Origin: Phaeocystidibacter marisrubri
GTDB taxonomy: Bacteria > Bacteroidota > Bacteroidia > Flavobacteriales > Schleiferiaceae
Assembly (NCBI RefSeq): GCF_008933165.1
Contig: NZ_WBVQ01000002.1
Span: 767,569-831,568 of the forward strand
Reading direction: 5' to 3'
DNA length: 64,000 nucleotides
The translations under genes and the position numbers were made by a program. Shown here one piece after another: positions 58,222-64,000 of this stretch; position 1 is the stretch's first letter, and every line of letters begins with the position of its first letter. The notes under the pieces are model-generated. The model worked only from the letters and a program-made list of their open reading frames with translations. It had not been told where the DNA came from and searched no databases.

Positions 58222-59019
58222 ATGAGCTCCTATCTATCTCATAGAGGAACCCCTATTCACTATACAGAGTGCGGTAGGGGTTCTGTCGTAATTTTGCTTC
58301 ACGGTTTCTTGGAATCCACTCAGATGTGGAACGATTACGCCCAAGAGCTATCGAATAAGTACCGAGTAATTTGCATTGATCTGCCAGGCCATGGCAAAAG
58401 TGGATGCTTTGGATATGTACATTCCATGGAAGAGATGGCTGAAACGGTAAAGGTCGTAGCCGATCACCTCCGCCTAAAGCGGTACCACATGGTAGGTCAT
58501 AGCATGGGTGGATATGTGGCCTTGGCCTTTGGAGAACTCTATCCAGACATCCCGAAGAGCATCACCCTATTCCACTCTACAACCTATCCCGATTCGGAGG
58601 CAAAAAAGGTGGATCGTGACCGAGCGATTCAAGTGGTGAAAAAATCTCCCGATGCACTCATCAAGGTATCTATCCCGAACCTGTTCCGAGCAAAATCGCG
58701 CAAACTCTATAAAGCCCAAATTGCGAACATGATTGCCGAGGCCAGAAAAATGCCCGTTCAAGGCATTATCGCAGCCTTAGAGGGGATGAAGGAACGTCCA
58801 GATAGGGAAGCACTTCTCCATTTATCGCCTATTCCATTCTGCATCATCGCCGGAAAAAAAGATACGGTTCTCCCCATTGAAAAAATGGAGGAACAAATGC
58901 GTGCACCTCGCGTGTTAGACCGACTGATTACAGAAAACGGTCACATGGGTTTCATCGAGGATCGCGACCTTTGCCTTGAAACCCTGAGTTATTTTATTGA
59001 AGACATCGAAAGACATTAG
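58222..59019 (+). CDS. Alpha/beta hydrolase
   Basis: A 265-residue alpha/beta-hydrolase with LLHGFLES oxyanion region, nucleophile Ser94 in GHSMGG, an Asp in AGKKDTVLP and a His in NGHMGFIED. The ATG at 58222 is used; a TTG at 58213 overlaps the upstream stop. It may be an esterase or related enzyme; the substrate is not predictable. It is followed by the SDR gene after three bases. Confidence 0.9.
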   Translation: MSSYLSHRGTPIHYTECGRGSVVILLHGFLESTQMWNDYAQELSNKYRVICIDLPGHGKSGCFGYVHSMEEMAETVKVVADHLRLKRYHMVGHSMGGYVALAFGELYPDIPKSITLFHSTTYPDSEAKKVDRDRAIQVVKKSPDALIKVSIPNLFRAKSRKLYKAQIANMIAEARKMPVQGIIAALEGMKERPDREALLHLSPIPFCIIAGKKDTVLPIEKMEEQMRAPRVLDRLITENGHMGFIEDRDLCLETLSYFIEDIERH

Positions 59020-59022
59020 AAT

Positions 59023-59811
59023 ATGAACCTTGACTTAAACGGAAAGACGGCCCTCGTTGGAGGATCAACACAAGGAATCGGTTGGGCATCTGCCTGCGAG
59101 CTTGCCTCCATGGGTGCACGTGTGGTACTCATTGCTAGAAATGAAGAAAAGCTTCGCGCACGAGTGAGTGAGCTTCCGCAGGTTTCTGGCGTTTCTCATG
59201 ATTACATCGTTGCGGATTACACGGAACCACAAGTGGTAGCTAAGAATGTACAGTCTTGGCTAGAGGCTAACGGCCCTATTCAAATTCTCATTAACAATAC
59301 TGGCGGACCTGCAGCCGGCCCGGCTCACCTTGCCGATGCTCAAGACTATGTTGCGGCATTCAACTTGCATTTGGTGAATAATCAAAACCTCGTTCAGCTC
59401 CTCCTACCAGGGATGAAAGAAAGTGGTTATGGCCGAGTTGTGAATGTCATTTCTACATCTGTGAAAATTCCATTGAACGGCCTTGGTGTTTCCAATACCA
59501 TTCGCGGAGCGGTAGCCAACTGGAGCAAGACGCTTGCCAACGAGCTAGGTGCATTTGGCATCACCGTCAACAACGTACTCCCTGGAGCCACAGAAACAGA
59601 GAGACTCACAAGTATCATCTCCAACAAATCCGCCAAAACGGGTAAAAGTGAAGCCGAAGTTGTGGCTGCAATGACGGGCGAAGTTCCCATGAAACGATTT
59701 GCAAAACCGGGCGAAGTTGCCAATGCTGTGGCCTTCCTCGCGTCTCCCGCCGCATCCTACATCAACGGGATCAATATCCCTGTAGACGGCGGAAGAACAG
59801 GCAGTTTATAA
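59023..59811 (+). CDS. SDR-family protein with degenerate active site
   Basis: A 262-residue short-chain dehydrogenase-like protein with cofactor motif GGSTQGIG but NNTGG instead of NNAGG. Ser144/Ser146 are present, yet the usual YxxxK reads Ser157-xxx-Arg161 (VSNTIRG), so both key residues are replaced. It resembles BKR-like SDR relatives that lack the standard catalytic set. A reaction of unknown kind, or a binding role, is possible. Confidence 0.85.
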   Translation: MNLDLNGKTALVGGSTQGIGWASACELASMGARVVLIARNEEKLRARVSELPQVSGVSHDYIVADYTEPQVVAKNVQSWLEANGPIQILINNTGGPAAGPAHLADAQDYVAAFNLHLVNNQNLVQLLLPGMKESGYGRVVNVISTSVKIPLNGLGVSNTIRGAVANWSKTLANELGAFGITVNNVLPGATETERLTSIISNKSAKTGKSEAEVVAAMTGEVPMKRFAKPGEVANAVAFLASPAASYINGINIPVDGGRTGSL

Positions 59812-59830
59812 GATAATTTAGTTTGTATAT

Positions 59831-59860
59831 TGAGAGAGTATAACTACACTTACTCTCTCA
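59831..59860 (+). promoter_or_regulatory. Perfect inverted repeat ending on a start codon
   Basis: TGAGAGAGTA (59831-59840) and TACTCTCTCA (59851-59860) pair perfectly around a ten-base loop; the last A is the A of the downstream ATG. It could be an RNA hairpin that hides the start or an operator. Confidence 0.55.
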
Positions 59861-60333
59861 TGTACATCCTACGTTGCACCTTCCTCGCAGCCATTCTCGC
59901 TACCAGTATTCGCGCTCCCGCTCAAATTCGTCCGTTCAACGAGTTCAATGTTGAATTGCTTGGTCATAGTCTCGGTTTAGGCGTCAATTACAGACGCACA
60001 CTAGACATGGATCACTTCAATGAAATTCATGGATTGTTCTCCGCAGGAATCACCAACGGAATGGTATCTTCCTATGTTGGGTTTGGCTACCGCCGGGGAA
60101 TGGATTGGTTTGCCGAATTCGAGATCATTGGTGGATACAATTCTCTATATGGCCTCCGACTAGAAAAAGACAATCCTGATTTGATTCGCTCTGGACTGTC
60201 CTTTGGTGCACATATCAATTGGGGAGCTATATCCTTTGGAGATTACAGTGCTCGCCTCACTACTGGATGGCACGTGTATCAAAGCAATTATCACCAATTC
60301 ATTCTAGGAATGACTGTAGGGAAGTTCTTCTGA
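59860..60333 (+). CDS. Exported protein, probable beta-barrel, function unknown
   Basis: A 157-residue protein with a signal peptide ending APAQ (about residue 22) and a strand-rich body with glycine and aromatic alternation (for example SSYVGFGYRRGMDWFAEFEIIGGY). It may be a small outer-membrane or secreted protein. The ATG at 59860 is chosen for the signal peptide; an upstream in-frame ATG is absent. Its start lies on the arm of an inverted repeat. Confidence 0.68.
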   Translation: MYILRCTFLAAILATSIRAPAQIRPFNEFNVELLGHSLGLGVNYRRTLDMDHFNEIHGLFSAGITNGMVSSYVGFGYRRGMDWFAEFEIIGGYNSLYGLRLEKDNPDLIRSGLSFGAHINWGAISFGDYSARLTTGWHVYQSNYHQFILGMTVGKFF

Positions 60334-60348
60334 ATGGAGTTCATTTTC

Positions 60349-60356
60349 TACTTTTG
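60349..60356 (+). promoter_or_regulatory. -7 box of the aldehyde dehydrogenase gene
   Basis: TACTTTTG matches TAnnTTTG, 48 bases before the ATG at 60405. Confidence 0.55.
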
Positions 60357-60404
60357 GAGGACGAAGCGCACAATGTGTGACGCTCCTTTCCCAAAGTTCG
60401 AAGA

Positions 60405-61844
60405 ATGGATATCCAAAACTTCATAAACGGCAAGTACCAAGATCCTATCGGTGATGCTTGGCTCGAGAACATCAACCCAGCAACGGGTGAGGTTTACGGA
60501 AGAATACCCGACAGTGATGAACGCGATGTAGAGCTCGCAGTACAAGCAGCCCAAGCCGCCTTCCCTATCTGGTCTTCCATGAGCATTCAAGAGCGCTCTG
60601 CCATCCTTATGAAGGTGTCTGAAGGCATTGAAAAACGCCTTCCAGAATTGGCTGCAGCAGAATCGAAAGACAACGGTAAGCCCTTAAAGTTGGCTACTCG
60701 AGTGGACATCCCAAGAGCGCGTGACAATTTCGCCTTCTTCGCGACGGCTATTTTACACGACTCTGCAGAAACCCACGATATGGGCGAAAGCGGCTTCAAC
60801 TACACCACTCGCAAACCGATTGGTGTTGCGGCCTGTATTTCTCCTTGGAACTTACCTCTATACTTATTCACCTGGAAGATTGCACCAGCGCTTGCTTCTG
60901 GAAACACAGTAGTGGCAAAACCCAGCGAAGTAACTCCGGTTACAGCAGCACTTCTAGGAGAAATCTGTAACGAAGCAGGAATGCCTGCAGGTGTTCTCAA
61001 TATCATTCACGGATTGGGCGGACGAGTAGGAACACCTCTTACCGAACATCCTAATGTGCCTGTGATTTCATTTACAGGAGGAACACAAACCGGCGCTGCC
61101 ATTGCACGAATCGCCGCACCAAAGTTCAAGAAATTGTCGTTGGAGCTTGGAGGTAAGAACCCGAACATCATTTTTGCCGACTGCGATTTTGATGACATGT
61201 TGAAGACGACTGTTCAAAGCAGCTTTGCCAATCAAGGTCAAATTTGCCTTTGCGGATCTAGAATCTTTATCGAACGTCCGATCTATGAAAAGTTCAAACA
61301 GGCCTTTATTGAAAAAGTGAGTAAATTGAAGGTAGGACCGCCTAGTGAAGACTCTTCACAAATTGGCGCGTTAGTATCAGAACCTCACCTGAACAAAGTG
61401 ATGAGCTACATCAAACTTGCGGAAGAAGAAGGTGGAACCATACTTACGGGTGGAGAGCGAGTTAAACTCGATGGTGAACACGCGAATGGCTATTACTTGA
61501 GACCAACTGTAATTGAAGGACTAGAATACACATGCCGAACCAATCAAGAAGAAATTTTTGGTCCGGTTGTAACCCTAACTCCCTTTGATTCAGAAGAAGA
61601 AGTTTTAACCATGGCTAACAGCACGACCTATGGGCTTGCTGCTACCATTTGGACTTCGAACCTTAAGCGAGCTCATCGTGTTGCTTCTCGTGTTGAATCT
61701 GGAATTATCTGGGTCAACTGCTGGCTCGTACGTGATTTGCGAACTCCGTTTGGCGGAATGAAAAATTCCGGCGTAGGTAGAGAAGGGGGATTTGAAGCCC
61801 TTCATTTCTTTACGGAGACCAGAAACGTATGCGTTAAATTATGA
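60405..61844 (+). CDS. NAD-dependent aldehyde dehydrogenase (aminomuconate-semialdehyde-like)
   Basis: A 479-residue aldehyde dehydrogenase with Asn149 (SPWNLP), Glu247 (LELGGKN) and nucleophile Cys281 (NQGQICLCG). The C-terminal VNCWLVRDLRTPFGGMKNSG and GREGGFEALHFFTE are typical of 2-aminomuconate/2-hydroxymuconate semialdehyde dehydrogenases, so a role in tryptophan (kynurenine) or aromatic degradation is likely. No other clear kynurenine-pathway gene is present in the window, so this remains an inference. Confidence 0.9.
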   Translation: MDIQNFINGKYQDPIGDAWLENINPATGEVYGRIPDSDERDVELAVQAAQAAFPIWSSMSIQERSAILMKVSEGIEKRLPELAAAESKDNGKPLKLATRVDIPRARDNFAFFATAILHDSAETHDMGESGFNYTTRKPIGVAACISPWNLPLYLFTWKIAPALASGNTVVAKPSEVTPVTAALLGEICNEAGMPAGVLNIIHGLGGRVGTPLTEHPNVPVISFTGGTQTGAAIARIAAPKFKKLSLELGGKNPNIIFADCDFDDMLKTTVQSSFANQGQICLCGSRIFIERPIYEKFKQAFIEKVSKLKVGPPSEDSSQIGALVSEPHLNKVMSYIKLAEEEGGTILTGGERVKLDGEHANGYYLRPTVIEGLEYTCRTNQEEIFGPVVTLTPFDSEEEVLTMANSTTYGLAATIWTSNLKRAHRVASRVESGIIWVNCWLVRDLRTPFGGMKNSGVGREGGFEALHFFTETRNVCVKL

Positions 61845-61887
61845 CACGTACAACTAAAACAGGGGCGCGCATCCTACCCCAAGAAAG

Positions 61888-62784
61888 ATGGATAAACTCG
61901 ATATCAGACCTATTCCGGTAGAATCGAATATTTCACCGGAAGAATTTAAGGAAAAGTACCTTCTACCTCAACGACCCGTTGTGCTCCAAAACTTTACAGA
62001 CGGCTGGAGCGCCAAAGAAAACTGGACGTACGAGAACCTCAAGAAGATGGCAGGTGAGCATCCCGTGAAGCTCTACGGGAAGTGGCTCGACAATGAGCCT
62101 ACGCGAATAGAAATGCCCCCTGTAAAGGAAGTTCCCTTCCGAGAGTACCTCGAGATGCTGGAACGAGATGAGAAAAGTGATCTTCGGATTTTTCTTTTCA
62201 ACCTGTTTAAACATTGTCCAGAGTTGTTAAAGGACTTCTCTTTCCCCAACTTCTCTGATCACTTTTTGGAAGATTTCCCATACCTGTTCTTTGGAGCAGC
62301 AGGTAGTGATGTAAGGCTGCACTACGACATCGACCTATCTCACGTTTTCATCACCCAATTTGGAGGCACTAAACGAATCACGCTCTTTGAGCAGTCGGAA
62401 TCCAAATACCTCTACAAACTTCCCTTCACTACACACAGTGCGGTAGATATGTCGAATATCGATTACGATAAATACCCTGCTGTAAAGTATGCAAAAGGTT
62501 ATCAAACGGACTTGAAGCCAGGGGAAACCCTCTTTATGCCTAGCGGAATTTGGCATTACATTCAATACATCGACGGTAGTTTTTCACTGAGCCTGAGAGC
62601 CCTTGCTGACTCAAGCATCGACAAACTAAAAGGTGCTTACAACGTTTTTGTAGTTCGCAAGCTTGATGAATACCTCAACAAGTACTATGGAAATAAGTGG
62701 AGTGACTACAAGCTGAAGAAGGCGATGGAAAGAGCAAGTGAGATTCTTCAAGAACGAGAAGACGAGCGATTGAGAACCTCGTAA
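61888..62784 (+). CDS. JmjC/cupin-8 family dioxygenase-like protein
   Basis: A 298-residue cupin-8/JmjC-type protein. The iron-binding residues His145 and Asp147 (LHYDID) and His223 (GIWHYIQ) fit the HxD...H pattern of Fe(II)/2-oxoglutarate hydroxylases; the PRPVVLQNF start is family-typical. Members hydroxylate amino-acid side chains of proteins or small molecules; the target is unknown. It follows the aldehyde dehydrogenase gene after 43 bases. Confidence 0.87.
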   Translation: MDKLDIRPIPVESNISPEEFKEKYLLPQRPVVLQNFTDGWSAKENWTYENLKKMAGEHPVKLYGKWLDNEPTRIEMPPVKEVPFREYLEMLERDEKSDLRIFLFNLFKHCPELLKDFSFPNFSDHFLEDFPYLFFGAAGSDVRLHYDIDLSHVFITQFGGTKRITLFEQSESKYLYKLPFTTHSAVDMSNIDYDKYPAVKYAKGYQTDLKPGETLFMPSGIWHYIQYIDGSFSLSLRALADSSIDKLKGAYNVFVVRKLDEYLNKYYGNKWSDYKLKKAMERASEILQEREDERLRTS

Positions 62785-62787
62785 AAC

Positions 62788-62825
62788 AAAAGTCCCCATG
62801 GCTTACACCACGGGGACTTTCTCTT
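62788..62825. terminator. Bidirectional terminator
   Basis: AAAGTCCCC (62788-62796) pairs with GGGGACTTT (62812-62820), with TGG/CCA inside. A residues precede and a T-rich stretch follows, so it serves the convergent genes on both sides. Confidence 0.85.
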
Positions 62826-62844
62826 TATACTCAGTGCGTTCTAT

Positions 62845-63435
62845 TTATAGCAGGATACCAACAGACATCAACAGTTCTCCTCTGTTCTGAGAGAGTGGAA
62901 TTCCGTTCCAATCTCCACGGTTGTCTTTGAAAGATGCATTGTATCCGATATCGAATGTAAGTGGACCTAGATCTACTCCTACTCCTAACTGATATCCCAA
63001 TTCAAAACGTCCAAAGGTGTCGGCATAAGCATCATCTAACCATATGTTGCCGTTTAATCCAACTTGTACGCGCAAGAAGTGGAACATCTTGATACCCGGA
63101 GTCAAATTGGTTTGTATGCTCTGTTGCATCAGTTCAGTTTGAATAGGGTTCCCATTGGCGTCAGTTCCACTAAGGGTAAACTTGGATTGATTGTACAATC
63201 CATCTAACTGAACGTAGAAGTTCTTTGTGAATTCATCGCGAACGGCTAACCCTAAGTGCCATCCGTTATTGCTTCTCTCACCGGAGAAAACTTCACCGCT
63301 GGTATTCACGGCCGACTTCAATCCGAGGTCGGTCATATTATAAGTGAGGCCTCCTTTAACACCCCATTCAACTTCCTGTGCGTGTAGTCCCATCCCGGCA
63401 ACTACCATCGCCATCATCAATAGGATCTTTTTCAT
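62845..63435 (-). CDS. Outer membrane beta-barrel protein
   Basis: A 196-residue protein with a signal peptide (ATG at 63435, MKKILLMMA to LHAQ) and a barrel-like body (EWGVKGGLTYN, FYVQLDGLYN, FELGYQLGVGVDLG, TFDIGYNASF) ending LLMSVGILL. It resembles OmpW/porin-like or PorT-type small barrel proteins. The longer reading to 63612 is not supported. Function unknown. Confidence 0.82.
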   Translation of the reverse strand: MKKILLMMAMVVAGMGLHAQEVEWGVKGGLTYNMTDLGLKSAVNTSGEVFSGERSNNGWHLGLAVRDEFTKNFYVQLDGLYNQSKFTLSGTDANGNPIQTELMQQSIQTNLTPGIKMFHFLRVQVGLNGNIWLDDAYADTFGRFELGYQLGVGVDLGPLTFDIGYNASFKDNRGDWNGIPLSQNRGELLMSVGILL

Positions 63436-63493
63436 GGTCTTGTGAATTAGTTCACATCCTCTAAGACAAGGATGGTGCCAAAAGAGTCGGAGT

Positions 63494-64000
63494 TTATTTT
63501 CGAATAGGAGGCATGAGGTTAAAATCTGCTGGTCGCTTGTGCTTCCATCGGCGGTGGGACCACAGCCAGTAAGGGGGATCTTCTCGGATCCAATCTTCAA
63601 GAAGCGCTGCATACTTGCGCATCACCTCTCCAAATTCAATTTCAGACGGATTAGGCTCTAGGGCTTCAAAGTGAACCGAGTAATATCCGCGCTTCACTCG
63701 TTTCAAGAACATGATCACGATGGGATAATCATACCGCTTGGCGTATACTTCGCCTCCTGGCGTGAATCCCGTTTCTCTGTTCAAGAATGAAATCCAAAAT
63801 GAACTTTTGGGATTGGAAGGGTTCTGATCGGCCAATAGGGTATAGGCAACGGGATGTCCTCTGTCTTCAACAAAAGCGGGCTTAGCAACTTGTGTTGGCA
63901 CCAACCACATTCCATCCTTACTTCTATGCTTCGCCATATAGGCTTCAATGCGCGTATTCGAGAGAGGACGATATACCCCAGCCACTTCATGAGGCATTAT
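63494..64000 (-). CDS. Lipid A biosynthesis acyltransferase (LpxL/HtrB-like), 3' part
   Basis: The C-terminal about 168 residues of a lysophospholipid acyltransferase-like protein; the gene runs off the right edge and its start is not visible. Visible family features are the PVAYTLLADQNPSNPKSSFW segment (with a DQ motif), FFLNRETGFTPGG-type loop (FLNRETGFTPGGEVYAKR) and EDPPYWLWSHRRWKHKRP near the end. It adds an acyl chain to lipid A precursor. Cannot be judged complete. Confidence 0.85.
   Translation of the reverse strand: MMPHEVAGVYRPLSNTRIEAYMAKHRSKDGMWLVPTQVAKPAFVEDRGHPVAYTLLADQNPSNPKSSFWISFLNRETGFTPGGEVYAKRYDYPIVIMFLKRVKRGYYSVHFEALEPNPSEIEFGEVMRKYAALLEDWIREDPPYWLWSHRRWKHKRPADFNLMPPIRK

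Noticed and set aside
1-64000. CRISPR arrays, prophage, integrase, insertion sequences, rRNA or tRNA genes
   Set aside because: No regularly spaced direct repeats, transposase or integrase proteins, tRNA T-arms or rRNA signatures were seen.

Overview
The window looks like a chromosomal segment of a marine-type Bacteroidota bacterium, probably Flavobacteriales or a Cryomorphaceae/Schleiferiaceae-like lineage. This rests on Bacteroidota-type TAnnTTTG -7 promoter boxes in front of many genes, few recognisable Shine-Dalgarno sites, several lipoproteins and secreted proteins with type IX-type C-terminal sorting regions, a three-gene sdhCAB complex II, and a dihydroorotase of the QxH kind. No rRNA, tRNA, CRISPR array, prophage, integrase or intact insertion sequence was recognised.

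Layout. 1-9.5 kb: OmpA-like lipoprotein, membrane-anchored coiled-coil protein, ComF-type phosphoribosyltransferase, Ig-like lipoprotein, omega-amidase, TPR protein, SCO copper chaperone, ABC-F ATPase. 9.5-12.1 kb: GyrI-like and PhnB-like small proteins, a hairpin-rich intergenic stretch, a lipoprotein and an orphan LolD/MacB-type ATPase. 12.2-16.2 kb: SUF iron-sulfur operon (A-type carrier, sufB, sufC, sufD) closed by a strong terminator. 16.2-21.7 kb: small membrane proteins, a nucleoside deaminase, TrhO tRNA hydroxylase and a type IX-sorted protein. 22-24.4 kb: tyrosine catabolism (homogentisate dioxygenase and 4-hydroxyphenylpyruvate dioxygenase). 24.4-28.1 kb: a decayed-looking stretch, a LuxE-like acyl transferase and secreted proteins. 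28.1-40 kb: housekeeping (tyrS, dihydroorotase, polyprenol-phosphate glycosyltransferase, polA, typA) plus a second type IX-sorted protein. 40-47.6 kb: a probable decayed gene, antiporter, acylphosphatase/FRG/HAD/DsbA cluster, TonB receptor and SDR. 48-52.5 kb: dprA, a beta-barrel protein, a deoxyhypusine-synthase-like enzyme and an arginine-decarboxylase-like PLP enzyme. 52.8-56.3 kb: sdhCAB. 56.4-64 kb: single-domain response regulator, aminopeptidase P, hydrolase, atypical SDR, aldehyde dehydrogenase, JmjC/cupin protein, beta-barrel protein and the 3' part of a lipid A acyltransferase that runs off the edge.

How parts fit together. HPPD makes homogentisate and HGD opens its ring. SufB, SufC and SufD form the cluster scaffold, while the cysteine desulfurase SufS and SufE are not in the window. 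The deoxyhypusine-synthase-like and decarboxylase genes lie together and suggest a polyamine route. The aldehyde dehydrogenase resembles 2-aminomuconate semialdehyde dehydrogenases of tryptophan catabolism.

The least explained material is mostly outside the annotated genes: a three-piece decayed gene at 40.13-40.54 kb, two hairpin-rich intergenic regions (10.49-10.67 and 21.66-21.92 kb), a perfect hairpin ending on a start codon at 59.83-59.86 kb, and two copies of a dispersed intergenic repeat (18.36 and 47.56 kb). I did not find a clear new multi-gene system.
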